Source of the DNA: Arthrobacter sp. Y81
GTDB lineage: Bacteria > Actinomycetota > Actinomycetes > Actinomycetales > Micrococcaceae
DNA: 64,000 nt
Assembly: GCF_002929335.1 (NCBI RefSeq)
Contig: NZ_PJIL01000010.1
Span: forward strand, 117,800-181,799
Reading direction: 5' to 3'
Made by a program: the position numbers and the translations under genes
Part shown: in pieces, positions 7,217 through 16,955 of the stretch
Layout of the letters: the number at the start of each line of letters is the position of its first letter
Numbering within the stretch: the stretch's first letter is position 1
Notes under the pieces: generated by a model
What the model was told of the DNA's origin: nothing
The model's input: only the letters and a program-made list of their open reading frames with translations
The model's database searches: none

Positions 7217-9166
7217 TCACGTTTGATGGTGATTGCGTCGCGGCTGTTGTCCCGGGTCGATGTGGGGTGGCGGGATGAACCACGGGATGCCGCTATTGAC
7301 GTGGATGGTCCATTGCTCCTTGTGGATGAGGTGGTGGTGATGGGAGCAGAGCAGGGTGCCGTTGTCGGTGCTGGTGTTTCCGCCGTGTGACCAGTAGGTG
7401 ATGTGGTGGGCTTCGCACCAGGGGGCGGGGATGGTGCAGGCGGGGAAGGCGCAGCCTTGGTCGCGGGCGGTGATGGCTTTGCGGATGTGGGGCGGGAAGA
7501 TCCTGGTGGTGCGGCCGATGTCCAGGATGCGCCCCTGGCTGCCTAGCAGAACGGGGATGATGTCGGCGTCGCAGGCGATCTTCCGGATGGCGGAGGCTGG
7601 GACGGGGCCGGTGAAGGTGAACGAACCCGTGCCGGGGATGCCCGGAATGCCGGGTGATCCGGCGGGGCTGTCGCCGGAGCATATTCCGGCGCACGTGGCC
7701 GAGTGGCCGCTGTTTGTCGGTCCTGAGCCGGTGGCCGGGGCGGAGGTAGTGGGGCCGGAGTGGTGAGCCGTGGCGTCCTCGGGGCTAGCGTTGCCGGGAC
7801 GGCCAGCGTCGCCGGTGCCGGTGCGGGTGCCGGTGGCCGCGGTCCGGGACCGGTAGCGGGGCCCTTGGGCGGTGGTGTGTTCGAGGCGGTCCAGGAGGTC
7901 GCGGTAGTCGATGGTGACCATGACCTGCGGGCGGAGTCCTCCCGCCGCCGGGAGGGTTCCGGTGGTCAGGGCTGCTTTGCAGGCGCCGACGAAGCCGTCC
8001 AGGAGCCGCTGCGGCCGGGTCCGCCGGTCCAGCTCCAGTTCCTGACACTGATCCGGATCTGGGTCCGGGACAGCTTCTCCGCCGGCGGCCGCGTCCGTGC
8101 CTTCGCTGGCGTCATGCCTGGCGACGCATCCATCAGTGCCGCCTGCCCGGGTGCGGGGGTTGGTGGCGGTGTTCATGACGGTCAGGAGGGGTTCGTACTG
8201 GTCCGGGGTGGCGAAGATTTCCAGGTGGTGGAGTCCGCGGCGGGCCGGGCGGAGGAAGACGCCCTGGCGGCGGCGGAGTTCTTCCTCGGAAGGTTCGGAT
8301 CCGTCCTGGTCGATCGCGTCGGTCCAGCGGCGGGCGATCCGGGTGAGGAAGTCGGTGTCGTATTCGGCCGCGGTGCGGGTCAGGGCGTGTTCCATCCGGG
8401 CTGTGGTGTCCTCGGTGGCGTGGTGCCGGACCCGGTCCAGGGCCATTGTGATGATGGTCGCGGGGCGGGACGCGACGGTTCCGGTGGCGACGGCGGCGGC
8501 GAGTTCGGGCCGCTCCGGAGGCTCCGTGTGGCCCGTGAATCCCGTCCCGGGCAGCACCGCGGACGCGAGACTGATCCGGCGGCGGGCTTCGGGGGCGCTG
8601 ATCCGCAGCCGTGCCCGGAGGAACTCGGTGGCGTTCCGGTATCCGTCATCAGCCGGGTCCGAATTGGCGGGGTTCGGCGCCGGGGGCGCCTCATGATCCG
8701 CTGCGGCCGCTTCTGCGCCCCATCCGGTGACCCAGCCGACGCCGGTGCTGGAGCCTGAGCCGGCTGCGGCTGAGCGCGCAGCCACTGCGGCTTCCCGACG
8801 GCTCCGGTCCACGGCCCCGGCCGCGACGATCTGCAGGTATTCCGCGGCCCGGGAGATTTCCTCGACCTTGTCGGCGAAGTCCGCGGCCTCGCGGAAGCTC
8901 AGCAGCGCCGCTTCGTCGACCGCCGTCGAACCGATACTTTTGAGCAGCTCAAGGCACCGCGCCAGCTCACCGGACCCGCCGCCGTCGGACGCTAAAGTAT
9001 CCGGATACTGGAGTCCCGCGGGGACACTGCGCAGGCCTCGGCCGCGCGCCGCGGGAAGACTGGCAGCTGGCAGTTGCACAGCAGGCGGCTGAACAGCAGC
9101 AGCATCAGCGGGCAGCTCGGCCCACCGCAACGCTCCTCCTGCTGCAGAATCCCCCACGGCTTCCAT
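7217..9166 (-). CDS. DUF222 domain protein with C-terminal HNH endonuclease motif
   Basis: A 649-residue protein of a family found in many copies in actinobacterial genomes. It has a long Ala/Gly/Pro-rich DUF222 region (roughly 60-400), a low-complexity Thr/Gly/Pro linker, and a C-terminal HNH segment (about 565-620) with paired cysteines (CAFPAC), CEAHHI and a later CSHHHHLIH, consistent with a metal-dependent nuclease. Function is unknown in general; a role as a mobile or 13E12-repeat-like element has been suggested for the family. No inverted-repeat ends are visible. Other possible starts lie within the first 60 residues. Confidence 0.85.
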   Translation of the reverse strand: MEAVGDSAAGGALRWAELPADAAAVQPPAVQLPAASLPAARGRGLRSVPAGLQYPDTLASDGGGSGELARCLELLKSIGSTAVDEAALLSFREAADFADKVEEISRAAEYLQIVAAGAVDRSRREAAVAARSAAAGSGSSTGVGWVTGWGAEAAAADHEAPPAPNPANSDPADDGYRNATEFLRARLRISAPEARRRISLASAVLPGTGFTGHTEPPERPELAAAVATGTVASRPATIITMALDRVRHHATEDTTARMEHALTRTAAEYDTDFLTRIARRWTDAIDQDGSEPSEEELRRRQGVFLRPARRGLHHLEIFATPDQYEPLLTVMNTATNPRTRAGGTDGCVARHDASEGTDAAAGGEAVPDPDPDQCQELELDRRTRPQRLLDGFVGACKAALTTGTLPAAGGLRPQVMVTIDYRDLLDRLEHTTAQGPRYRSRTAATGTRTGTGDAGRPGNASPEDATAHHSGPTTSAPATGSGPTNSGHSATCAGICSGDSPAGSPGIPGIPGTGSFTFTGPVPASAIRKIACDADIIPVLLGSQGRILDIGRTTRIFPPHIRKAITARDQGCAFPACTIPAPWCEAHHITYWSHGGNTSTDNGTLLCSHHHHLIHKEQWTIHVNSGIPWFIPPPHIDPGQQPRRNHHQT

Positions 9167-9211
9167 GAACTAAGTCTGAAGTGGGGGTACGACAATAATG
9201 CCGGCCCGGAA

Positions 9212-10132
9212 CTAGTGAACCAGCCAGGCCACAACGAGCAGCGCGCCGACACTCAGCAACGTGGTGCAGAGGATCACGTCGCGCGCCACGGTCATTCCGC
9301 GGCCGTATGGGGAGGCGAACAGGAACACATTCTGGGCCGTGGGCAGCGCAGCCATGATGACGCTCGCCAGGAGGTGCTGCCCTTCCAGCCCGAAGACGAA
9401 GCGGCCCAGGACCCACACAACGAGCGGCATTCCGGCAATCTTCAGGAACGTGGCCACGAGCGTCTCAGTGCGGCCGTCGCCCTTCTGCAGCGGGGCCCGG
9501 CCGGCGAGTGACAGCCCGAAGGCCAGCAGCACCATCGGAACGGCTCCGCCGGCCAGCATGTCGATGGGCTTCTGCAGCAGTTCGGGCGCGGTCCAGCCGG
9601 TCAGTGCCACGACGGCGCCCAGTCCGGAGGCGATGATCATCGGGTTGGCGAAGGGCTGAAGAAGGAGCTTCTTCCAGGAAATCCTGGAACCGGAGGCCAC
9701 ACCCAGCACCGTGAGGTAGAACGGCGCCATCACCAGGATCTGCACCAGGAGCACCGGGGCAACGTGCTGTGCCGTGCCCACCGCGTAGAGGGAGACCGGG
9801 ATCCCGATGTTGTTCGCATTGGCATAGCTGCTCGCCATGGCACCCACCGCGGTTTCGGCGGCGGGACGGCGGAAGAACAGGAAGCTCGCCAGGCAATAAA
9901 GGAGCCCCACTATCGCTGCCGAGAGCAGCGCCAGCGGGGCGTCCGTTCCGAGTGCCGCCCGGATATCGCTGCCGGCAACCACCGTGAACAGCAGGGCCGG
10001 GTTGGTGACGTAATAGGCGGTGCGGGTCAGGGCGCCCTGGATTTCGGCCCCCAGGATCCGGAGCCGGGCAGCGAAATAGCCCACGGCAATGACGGCGGAG
10101 ATGATCAGTATTCCGGAGACAACGCCGCCCAA
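9212..10132 (-). CDS. AEC-family (auxin efflux carrier-like) transporter
   Basis: A 306-residue integral membrane protein with about ten hydrophobic segments in two halves. The N-terminal half contains the TNPALLFTVV-type segment and the C-terminal half NPMIIASGLGAVVALTG and a GGAVPMVLLAFGLSL stretch, all characteristic of AEC/malonate transporters. The family moves organic acids or amino acids. It lies downstream of the glucarate dehydratase operon, on the same strand but beyond a long hairpin, so it may be transcribed separately. Substrate unknown. Confidence 0.85.
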   Translation of the reverse strand: MGGVVSGILIISAVIAVGYFAARLRILGAEIQGALTRTAYYVTNPALLFTVVAGSDIRAALGTDAPLALLSAAIVGLLYCLASFLFFRRPAAETAVGAMASSYANANNIGIPVSLYAVGTAQHVAPVLLVQILVMAPFYLTVLGVASGSRISWKKLLLQPFANPMIIASGLGAVVALTGWTAPELLQKPIDMLAGGAVPMVLLAFGLSLAGRAPLQKGDGRTETLVATFLKIAGMPLVVWVLGRFVFGLEGQHLLASVIMAALPTAQNVFLFASPYGRGMTVARDVILCTTLLSVGALLVVAWLVH

Positions 10133-10199
10133 GATGCGCCCTTCTATTTAGCTGTCTATGCAGGTGTTGCAAACAACGGTAGGCATCACCTGGGTGGGT

Positions 10200-10248
10200 T
10201 TCCGCACGGCCGTCTCCCCGTTGCGGAAGGAGGGCCGGCCGTGCGGAA
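10200..10248. terminator. Long hairpin after the glucarate operon
   Basis: Perfect 13-bp arms TTCCGCACGGCCG (10200-10212) and its inverted copy (10236-10248) enclose a 23-nt loop. It sits 42 bp beyond the gudD stop on the minus strand. No U-tract follows in either direction, so it could be a terminator of GC-rich type or an mRNA-end stabiliser. Confidence 0.5.
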
Positions 10249-10289
10249 GCTGGGTCTGGCGCCAAGCTGGGGCTTGCGCCTGCCAGGAG

Positions 10290-11618
10290 TTAGCGCACCA
10301 GGCAGGGGCGCTTGGGATCAAACGCCCAGCCGTCGATGTAGTACTGCATGCCGATGCTGTCGTCGCGGGCATCCAGGCCGTGCTCCAGGTACAGCTGGTG
10401 CGCCTTGGCCAGGGCATCGCGGTCCAGTTCGATGCCGAGCCCGGGAGCGGCCGGAACCTCGATGGCACCGTCCTTGATCTGCAGCGGCTCCTTGGTGAGC
10501 CCCTGCCCGTCCTGCCAGATCCAGTGCGTATCCAGCGCCGTGATCTCGCCCGGCGCGGCTGCCCCGGTGTGCGTGAACATGGCCAGCGAAATATCGAAGT
10601 GGTTGTTCGAGTGCGAGCCCCAGGTGAGCCCGAATTCATGGCACAGCTGCGCCACCCGGACGGAACCGTGCATGGTCCAGAAATGGGGGTCCGCCAGGGG
10701 AATGTCCACGGCGTTGCTGCGGATGGCGTGGGACATTTCGCGCCAGTCCGTGGCAATCATGTTGGTGGCCGTCTTGAGCCCGGTAGCGCGGCGGAATTCC
10801 GCCATGACTTCACGTCCCGAGAAACGTCCCTCGGCGCCGCAGGGGTCCTCGGCGTAGGCCACCACGCCCTGCATCCGCTTGCCGAGCCGGATGGCCTCCT
10901 CCAGGAGCCAGCCGCCGTTCGGGTCGAGGGTAACCCGGGCGTCGGGGAAGCGCTTGGCCAGTGCGGTGACCACATCCACTTCGTCGTCGCCGGACAGCAC
11001 GCCGCCCTTGAGCTTGAAGTCACTGAACCCGTAACGCTCCTGCGCGGCTTCCGCCAACGCAACCACCGCTGCGGGTGTCATCGCCTCCTGCCGGCGCAGC
11101 CTCTCCCAGCGGTCCGCCGGGGCATCCTCCACGAGGTACGGCAGATCCGTCCGCCGGCGGTCACCGATGAAGAAGAGGTAACCGAGCATGGGGACAGAAG
11201 TGCGCTGCTGCCCGTCGCCGAGCAGTTCCGCGACGGGGACACCCAGGAACTGCCCGTGAAGGTCCAGCAAGGCCGATTCGACGGCGGTGACAGCGTGGAC
11301 GGTGGTGCGGAGGTCGAAGGTCTGCAGCCCGCGGCCGCCGGCGTCGCGGTCGGCGAACTCCGCCGCGATCTCGCGCAGCAGGGAACGGTAGCGGGCCACT
11401 GGCTTGCCGGAGATGAAGGCTCCGGCCTCCTCTATCGTGGTGCGGATCTTCTCGCCGCCGGGGACTTCGCCGAGGCCGGAGCGCCCGTCCGAATCGGTAA
11501 TGATCACCACGTTGCGGGTGAATAACGGTCCGTGCGCGCCGCTCAGGTTCATCAGCATGCTGTCGTACCCCGCCACGGGAACTACCTCAACCTTGGCGAT
11601 CGTAGGCTGCGTGCTCAT
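10290..11618 (-). CDS. gudD: Glucarate dehydratase
   Basis: Dehydrates D-glucarate (and L-idarate) to 5-dehydro-4-deoxyglucarate. The 442-residue length and motifs fit the GudD subfamily: [11 protein letters not shown] near the N terminus, the KxK pair (K202, K204 in DFKLKGGV), D232 (LDPNGGW), E257 (YAEDPCG), N286 (ATNMIAT), and a His-containing GSHSNNHFD (H336, H340). The gene overlaps the upstream semialdehyde dehydrogenase gene by 4 bp (ATGA), so the pathway is one operon: kdgD, dehydrogenase, gudD. The LysR gene further upstream is the likely regulator. Confidence 0.94.
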   Translation of the reverse strand: MSTQPTIAKVEVVPVAGYDSMLMNLSGAHGPLFTRNVVIITDSDGRSGLGEVPGGEKIRTTIEEAGAFISGKPVARYRSLLREIAAEFADRDAGGRGLQTFDLRTTVHAVTAVESALLDLHGQFLGVPVAELLGDGQQRTSVPMLGYLFFIGDRRRTDLPYLVEDAPADRWERLRRQEAMTPAAVVALAEAAQERYGFSDFKLKGGVLSGDDEVDVVTALAKRFPDARVTLDPNGGWLLEEAIRLGKRMQGVVAYAEDPCGAEGRFSGREVMAEFRRATGLKTATNMIATDWREMSHAIRSNAVDIPLADPHFWTMHGSVRVAQLCHEFGLTWGSHSNNHFDISLAMFTHTGAAAPGEITALDTHWIWQDGQGLTKEPLQIKDGAIEVPAAPGLGIELDRDALAKAHQLYLEHGLDARDDSIGMQYYIDGWAFDPKRPCLVR

Positions 11619-13231
11619 GCGTTGACCTCGTCCTTTGCGTCGGCGGCGGCTTCAACCGTTCCGTCGATCCGGCGGTTCAGGCGCCACGGATTGGCATCCT
11701 GCAGCGGTGCCGGAAGCAGTTCCTGGGGCAGGTTCTGGTACGCGACGGGCCGCAGGAAGCGGTTGATTGCCAGTGTTCCTACCGAGGTGGTCTTGGTGTC
11801 GGAGGTTGCGGGGAAGGGGCCGCCGTGGACCATGGCGTGGCCTACTTCGACGCCGGTGGGCCAGCCGTTGACGATGATCCGCCCCACCTTCTGCTCGAGG
11901 GCGGGGATCAGTTGGGCCGCCGTCGGGTAGTCCGCTTCGGTGAGCTGCAGAGAGGCGGTGAGCTGGCCTTCGAGCCGGTTGATGGCTTCTACCAGTTCCC
12001 CGGCGTTGGAGTAGCGGATCACCAGGCTGGCGGCGCCGAAGATTTCAGCGTGCAGCACGTGGTTGGAGACGAAGTCTCGGACCTGGGTTCCGAAGATCGT
12101 GGGAGCAGGCGCGTTTTTCGTTGCACCTTCGGTTCCGCGGCCGACGACGTCGACGCCGGTTGCGCTGCCCAACGCGGCGGCGCCGGTGTTCCAGGAGCCG
12201 GCGATGCCTTCGGTCAGCATGGTCTGGCCGGCACAGGCGGATACTGCGCGGCCGACGGCGGCAGCCAGTTTGTCGCCTGCCTCGCCGGCCGGGGCGAACA
12301 GCAGGCCGGGGGAGGTGCAGAGCTGTCCGGAGCTGCCGGTGACGGCGGTGACGTACTGCTGCGCGAGTGCGTCAATTTGTTCGGCGGAACCGTTCAGGGC
12401 GCCGGGGAAGACAAACACCGGGTTCAGTGAGGACATTTCCGCGTAGACCGGGATGGGCTCGGGGCGTGCCGCCGCCGTGCGCATCAGTGCGATCCCGGCG
12501 GCTTGGGAGCCGGTGAAGCCCACGGCCTTGATGGCCGGGTCCGCCACGAGGGCCTGGCCGATGCTGGCCCCGGGGCCGTAGATCAGGGAGAAGACGCCCG
12601 GGTGGAGCCCCGAGTCGCGGACGGCCTTGACGATGGCCTGGCCGACGAGCTCGCCCGTGCCGGGGTGGGCGTTATGGGCCTTGAAAACCACCGGGCAGCC
12701 GGCGGCGAGGGCGGAGGCGGTGTCTCCTCCCGCCGTCGAGAAGGCCAGTGGGAAGTTGCTGGCGCCGAAGACGGCCACCGGTCCCAGCGGGATCTGGCGC
12801 TGGCGGATGTCCGTCCGGGGGAGCGGCGTGCGCTCCGGCAGGGCGGGATCGATGCGGACGCCGCGGAAGTCGCCTTGGCGGACCACGGAGGCGAACAGGC
12901 GGAGCTGGCCGGTGGTGCGGGCACGTTCGCCCTGCAGCCTGGCCGCGGGCAGTCCGGTCTCCTGTCCCGCGCGGATGATCAGTTCGTCGCCGATGGCTTC
13001 GATGTTGTCCGCGATGGCATCGAGGAATGCGGCGTGCGTGTCCGGGTCCAGTGTGCTGAAAGACGCGTACGCCTCGGCGGCCGCGGCGGTGGCTGCCTTG
13101 AGCTGCTCTTCGGTGAGCAGGGTGTAGGCGGGTTCCAGCTGTTCGTTGCTGGCGGGGTTGAAGCCAAAGGCGGTCTTGCCTTCGCCTGCGACGGCCTGCC
13201 CTGCGATGAGGGAATGTCCGGTAAGTGTCAC
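11615..13231 (-). CDS. 2-oxoglutarate semialdehyde dehydrogenase (aldehyde dehydrogenase)
   Basis: Oxidises 2,5-dioxopentanoate (2-oxoglutarate semialdehyde) to 2-oxoglutarate, the final step of aldarate catabolism. The 538-residue aldehyde dehydrogenase has the nucleophilic cysteine in SGQLCTSPG (C305), the general-base Glu in YAEMSSLNP (E265) and a GFTGSQ nucleotide-binding motif (238-243). The unusual AEMSSLNP and the length are typical of the ketoglutarate-semialdehyde dehydrogenases linked to glucarate and galactarate use. It lies between kdgD (41 bp upstream) and gudD (4-bp overlap), supporting the assignment. Cofactor is probably NADP but is not proven by sequence. Confidence 0.93.
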   Translation of the reverse strand: MTLTGHSLIAGQAVAGEGKTAFGFNPASNEQLEPAYTLLTEEQLKAATAAAAEAYASFSTLDPDTHAAFLDAIADNIEAIGDELIIRAGQETGLPAARLQGERARTTGQLRLFASVVRQGDFRGVRIDPALPERTPLPRTDIRQRQIPLGPVAVFGASNFPLAFSTAGGDTASALAAGCPVVFKAHNAHPGTGELVGQAIVKAVRDSGLHPGVFSLIYGPGASIGQALVADPAIKAVGFTGSQAAGIALMRTAAARPEPIPVYAEMSSLNPVFVFPGALNGSAEQIDALAQQYVTAVTGSSGQLCTSPGLLFAPAGEAGDKLAAAVGRAVSACAGQTMLTEGIAGSWNTGAAALGSATGVDVVGRGTEGATKNAPAPTIFGTQVRDFVSNHVLHAEIFGAASLVIRYSNAGELVEAINRLEGQLTASLQLTEADYPTAAQLIPALEQKVGRIIVNGWPTGVEVGHAMVHGGPFPATSDTKTTSVGTLAINRFLRPVAYQNLPQELLPAPLQDANPWRLNRRIDGTVEAAADAKDEVNA

Positions 13232-13272
13232 GGTGATTACTCCTAGGAGATGGTGGATCAGGAGAGGGTTGT

Positions 13273-14187
13273 TCAGGAGACGGTGGCGATGAGGGCTTTG
13301 AGGTCGGCCAGGTCCTGCGGTGCCAGGTTCTGCAGCGGCGGGCGGACTCCGCCGGCCGAGCGGCCGATGGCGTCCAGGCCGCCCTTGACGATGGACACGG
13401 AGTAACCCTTGACCCGGTCGCGGATATCCAGGTAAGGGATCACGAAGTCGTTAAGCTTCTTGTTGACAGCGACGCGGTCCTGGTTGCGCACGTCCTGGTA
13501 GAAGTCCAGGGCGAACTGCGGGACGAAGTTGTACATGGCGCTGGAGTAGGTGCTCATGCCCAGCTGCAGCAGCGGGAGGGCGAAGGTTTCCGCCGTGGGT
13601 AGGCCGCCGAGGTAGAACAGCCGGTCACCGAGCTTGGCGTAGACGCGGGCGTCATGTTCGAGGTCGCCCACGCCGTCCTTGAAGCCGATCAGGTTCTCGT
13701 GGCGGTCGGCCAGGGTGGCTACGGTGGTGTCCTTGTAGATCGCGTTGGCGCGGTTGTAGATGATGACGCCGAGCGAGGTGGAGCTGCAGACCGCGCTGAC
13801 GTGGTCAATCAGCCCGCCCTGATCAGCTTCGGTCAGGTAGGGCGGCAGGAGCAGGATGCCGTCGGCGCCGGCAGCTTCGGCGGCCTGGGCGTTTTCAATG
13901 GCCTGGGCCGTCGAGCCGCCGGCCGAGGCCAGGACGGGAACAATGTTTCCCACTTCCTCGACGGCGGCGCGGACCACGCGGGCCGATTCGGCCGGCGTGA
14001 GGGAGAATCCCTCGCCGGTGCCGCCGGCGGCGAAGAGGCCTGCCACCGGGAAGCTGGCCTGCCAGGCCAGGTGCTTGCGGTAGTTCTCCTCGTCGAACTG
14101 GAGCTGCGAGTCGAACGAGGTCACCGGGAAGGAGAGCAGCCCGTCTTTGAGAACGCTGGCAAGTTCCTGGGGTGAATGTTTGGCCAC
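13273..14187 (-). CDS. kdgD: 5-dehydro-4-deoxyglucarate dehydratase
   Basis: Converts 5-dehydro-4-deoxyglucarate to 2-oxoglutarate semialdehyde with loss of water and CO2. This DapA-fold enzyme has the Schiff-base lysine in IGFKDGVGD (K170) and the partner tyrosine in IIYNRAN (Y144); the GGTGEGF segment (56-61) is the substrate-carboxylate loop. The sequence is typical of the KdgD subfamily (304 residues). It is the first gene of the operon kdgD-dehydrogenase-gudD, and the promoter region (14188-14320) holds a LysR-type site also found upstream of the LysR gene. Confidence 0.94.
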   Translation of the reverse strand: MAKHSPQELASVLKDGLLSFPVTSFDSQLQFDEENYRKHLAWQASFPVAGLFAAGGTGEGFSLTPAESARVVRAAVEEVGNIVPVLASAGGSTAQAIENAQAAEAAGADGILLLPPYLTEADQGGLIDHVSAVCSSTSLGVIIYNRANAIYKDTTVATLADRHENLIGFKDGVGDLEHDARVYAKLGDRLFYLGGLPTAETFALPLLQLGMSTYSSAMYNFVPQFALDFYQDVRNQDRVAVNKKLNDFVIPYLDIRDRVKGYSVSIVKGGLDAIGRSAGGVRPPLQNLAPQDLADLKALIATVS

Positions 14188-14257
14188 GATGAGTCCTCCA
14201 TGTCGGCGCCGCGTCGGTGCGGCAGTTGATGTCTTCTCCTTCAGCCTAGGGAGCCTT

Positions 14258-14290
14258 ATGATGCATGTCTAAGTTCATTTTTGTATGCAT
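14258..14290. promoter_or_regulatory. LysR-type operator upstream of kdgD (copy 1)
   Basis: The sequence ATGATGCATGTCTAAG (14258-14273) is followed after 10 nt by TATGCAT (14284-14290). The identical 16-mer, with the same TATGCAT after 6 nt, occurs in the other orientation at 15228-15256. A 16-bp exact match flanking one LysR gene on both sides strongly suggests its binding site. It lies 71-103 bp upstream of the kdgD start. Confidence 0.8.
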
Positions 14291-14320
14291 TGATACCATC
14301 CGTGCATCACTCTCGTTGGG

Positions 14321-15205
14321 TCAGTTCTCCTGGAACTCGAGGGACCTCAGGGCCCGGCCGAGTGCAGGGTTGGTGCTGCTGCGGTTCCAGATGGCGTGGA
14401 GCTCCACGGGATCGTTGACGCTGCTTTGCAGCGGCAGGAATTCGACGCCGTGGACGCCCAGCAGGGTGGCCGAGTGCGGCACGAAGGCCACGCCCCGTTT
14501 GGCGGCGACCAGGGACACCATGGTCAGGATCTGGCTGACGGTGTGGACCACGTTTGCGTGCTGGATGGAGATCATCCGGACCACGAGGTCGTAGAAATAC
14601 CGGGCTTGGGTCGATGAGTGCATGATGAGCGGCTCGTCCCGGAGGTCCTCTTCGGTGATGTCCCTGGTGAGGCCGGCCAGCGCGTGGCCGGACGGCACTG
14701 CCAGCACCATGGCTTCGCGGTACAGCAGGTGGGAATCGAAGACCTCATTGTCGAAGGGCGGCCGGGCAAGGCCGAGGTCGAGTTCACCGGACTGCAGCCC
14801 GTCGATCTGCTCACCGGTCACCAGTTCCTGCAGGTCGATGTCGACGTCGGGGAGCGTGGCTGCGATCTCCTCCAGCAGCGGGCCCAGGATGCTGAAGCCG
14901 CTGGCTGCCGTGAAACCGATCCGCAGCAGGCCCGACCGCCCCGAGGCGATCCGCCTGGCTGTTATGGGCGCCCGGTCCGCCAGCGCCATCAACCGGCGGG
15001 CTTCGTCCAAAAAGGCGCGGCCTGCGGCGGTGAGCTCCACCTTGCGGTTGTCGCGTTCCAGCAGTTCTGCCCCCACCGCCTTTTCCAGCTTCTGGATTTG
15101 GCGGCTCAGGGGCGGCTGGGTCATGTTGAGGCGTTCGGCAGCCCGGCCAAAGTGGAGTTCCTCCGCCACGGCAATGAATCCTGCAAGCTGGTCAAAGGTA
15201 AACAT
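14321..15205 (-). CDS. LysR-family regulator of the glucarate/transporter genes
   Basis: A 294-residue LysR regulator with an N-terminal HTH (about 1-60, AAERLNMTQPPLSRQIQKLE) and a C-terminal effector domain. Its HTH closely resembles that of the LysR at 4374-5285, so the two are paralogues. It sits between the kdgD-gudD operon (same strand, downstream) and the divergent tctCBA operon, with matching operators at 14258-14290 and 15228-15256. It probably controls uptake and catabolism together; the inducer is presumably glucarate, galactarate or a pathway intermediate (inference). Confidence 0.92.
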   Translation of the reverse strand: MFTFDQLAGFIAVAEELHFGRAAERLNMTQPPLSRQIQKLEKAVGAELLERDNRKVELTAAGRAFLDEARRLMALADRAPITARRIASGRSGLLRIGFTAASGFSILGPLLEEIAATLPDVDIDLQELVTGEQIDGLQSGELDLGLARPPFDNEVFDSHLLYREAMVLAVPSGHALAGLTRDITEEDLRDEPLIMHSSTQARYFYDLVVRMISIQHANVVHTVSQILTMVSLVAAKRGVAFVPHSATLLGVHGVEFLPLQSSVNDPVELHAIWNRSSTNPALGRALRSLEFQEN

Positions 15206-15227
15206 GATGCCTTCCGGGTATCACTCG

Positions 15228-15256
15228 ATGCATATTCGGGCTTAGACATGCATCAT
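15228..15256. promoter_or_regulatory. LysR-type operator in the lysR-tctC divergent gap (copy 2)
   Basis: Read on the minus strand this is ATGATGCATGTCTAAG, 6 nt, TATGCAT: the same 16-mer as at 14258-14273. It lies 23-51 bp upstream of the LysR start and 93-121 bp upstream of tctC, placing it to control both. Confidence 0.8.
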
Positions 15257-15348
15257 AGTGGCTTCTTACACTCGATACAGCTAACCGGCCGTGATCCGGT
15301 TCACAAACGCCCGGGGCAGTTGCCCCACAGTGCTAACGAGGAGTTCCA

Positions 15349-16350
15349 ATGATGCACTTCCCCACCCGCCGAGCCGTACTTGGGACGGCTTCGGCCATAA
15401 CGCTCCTGGCCCTGACTGCATGCGGCAACGTTGCCGGCGGCAGTGCCGATTCGTCGAAATTCCCCAGCGGACCCATCAACGTGACCGTGGGGCAGGCCGC
15501 AGGCGGCAGCACGGACCTGATTGCCCGGGCCGTCGCCGAGGGCGCCTCCAAGACCCTCGGCACCCCGATGCCCGTAGTCAACAAGCCTGGCGCCAACGGT
15601 GCCCTCGCCACCAAGGAAGTGGCGGGCAAGCCGGCCGACGGCCAGAACCTGCTCCTGGTGACGGCATCGCTTGTCACCATCACGCCGCTGGCGGTCACAG
15701 CGGACGAAGCAGTCAACATCGACGACCTTGACATCATCACCGGCCTGTCCCAGGACGACTACGTGCTGGTTGCCAGCACCCAGTCCGGGTTCAAGAGCAT
15801 CAAGGACGTGACCGCGGCCGGCCGCAACATCACCTTCGGCACCACGGGTGTGGGCACCGGCAGCCAGCTGGCCCAGACCGTGCTCTTCAAGCAGGCCAAC
15901 GTGCAGGGCACCGACGTTCCCTTCGACAGCGGCAAGCCCGCGCTGACGGCTGTCCTGGGCAACCAGGTGGAGCTGGCGACCATCCAGCTTGGCGAAGCAA
16001 TGCCGCAGATCCAGGCCGGAAAGGTGGCCCCGCTGCTGGTCTTTTCCGAGGAGCGGAACAGCTTCCTCCCCGAGGTCCCCACGGCCAAGGAATCCGGCTA
16101 TGACGTGCCGGTGGCCCAGTACCGCGCCGTCGCAGCCCCCAAGGGGACCCCGCAGGACGTGAAGGACAAACTGCTCGCTGCCTTCAAGGAGACCTTCAAG
16201 TCGGATGCCTACAAGGAGTTCAACAAGAAGAACATGCTGACCCCGAAGGAAATCTCCGGCGAGGAAGTGGTGACGCAGTGGAAGGACTACGCCGCCAAGT
16301 ACAAGACCCTGGTTGAAAAGTACGACATCAGCCTCAGTGGAACGAAGTGA
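15349..16350 (+). CDS. tctC: Tripartite tricarboxylate transporter, substrate-binding lipoprotein (TctC)
   Basis: An extracytoplasmic solute receptor anchored as a lipoprotein: a twin-Arg/hydrophobic leader ends in the lipobox LTAC (residues 22-25, Cys25). The body has the TctC/Bug fold motif GQAAGGSTDLIARAV and a later KPGANGA. GAGGAG lies about 10 bp before the start; two adjacent ATGs are possible starts. Bug-type receptors bind carboxylates. Because it shares a LysR site with the glucarate operon, an aldarate substrate is inferred. It overlaps tctB by 4 bp. Confidence 0.92.
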   Translation: MMHFPTRRAVLGTASAITLLALTACGNVAGGSADSSKFPSGPINVTVGQAAGGSTDLIARAVAEGASKTLGTPMPVVNKPGANGALATKEVAGKPADGQNLLLVTASLVTITPLAVTADEAVNIDDLDIITGLSQDDYVLVASTQSGFKSIKDVTAAGRNITFGTTGVGTGSQLAQTVLFKQANVQGTDVPFDSGKPALTAVLGNQVELATIQLGEAMPQIQAGKVAPLLVFSEERNSFLPEVPTAKESGYDVPVAQYRAVAAPKGTPQDVKDKLLAAFKETFKSDAYKEFNKKNMLTPKEISGEEVVTQWKDYAAKYKTLVEKYDISLSGTK

Positions 16351-16946
16351 TTCCAGTGAAGGAAACACCTGCAGCGGGAGCCGGCCGCAAGCCGACGGAG
16401 CTGCCGGCAGGGTTGCCGACAAGGCTGCCGGAGGAGCTGCCGGCTGACTTGCCCGATGACCTGACGCCGGAACAGCTTGCGGCGCAGTGGGAAGAGGAGA
16501 AGCCGCCGGCTGCCGGCCCCCTTGCCAACGCCGCGTCATCCCTGGCGGTGCTCGGCGTCGGCATCGGTGCGCTGGTACTGTCCGTCGCGATGGGCCTGGG
16601 TACTCCGTCAGCACCGCAGCCCGGGCTGTGGCCCTTCATCATCAGCTGCGTCATGGTGGCCCTGGGCCTTTTCCAGCTCATCGCGGGGCGCCACAACCGG
16701 GACGCGGAGAAGTTCACCCGCATGTCCACGGCCCCGCTGACCGGCCTGGTCACGCTCGCCGCCATGGTGGCCCTGATGCCGCTGATCGGCTTTGAATTGC
16801 CCGCACTGGTGCTCTGCATCATCTGGATGCGTTTCCTGGGCGGCGAGACCTGGCGGTCCACGCTGCTCATCAGCACCATCGTCGTCGCGGCGTTCTACGG
16901 CATCTTTGTCCTGGCGCTCGGCACGTCCATTCCCCACCTCTTCTAG
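16347..16946 (+). CDS. tctB: Tripartite tricarboxylate transporter, small membrane subunit (TctB)
   Basis: A 199-residue protein with a Pro/Glu/Leu-rich hydrophilic N terminus (about 55 residues, cytoplasmic) and four hydrophobic segments, the layout of TctB. The start is GTG 16347, overlapping the tctC stop (GTGA). The gene is 9 bp from tctA, so the order is the standard C-B-A operon. The N-terminal extension with repeated LP(A/E) motifs is longer than usual. Confidence 0.85.
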   Translation: MIPVKETPAAGAGRKPTELPAGLPTRLPEELPADLPDDLTPEQLAAQWEEEKPPAAGPLANAASSLAVLGVGIGALVLSVAMGLGTPSAPQPGLWPFIISCVMVALGLFQLIAGRHNRDAEKFTRMSTAPLTGLVTLAAMVALMPLIGFELPALVLCIIWMRFLGGETWRSTLLISTIVVAAFYGIFVLALGTSIPHLF

Positions 16947-16955
16947 GAGACCCCC

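Noticed and set aside
7217..9166. Mobile element status of the DUF222/HNH gene
   Set aside because: No terminal inverted repeats or target duplications were seen at its ends, so only the gene is reported.
15301..16614. 437-codon minus-strand frame opposite tctC
   Set aside because: Shadow of TctC/TctB; lacks a plausible product.
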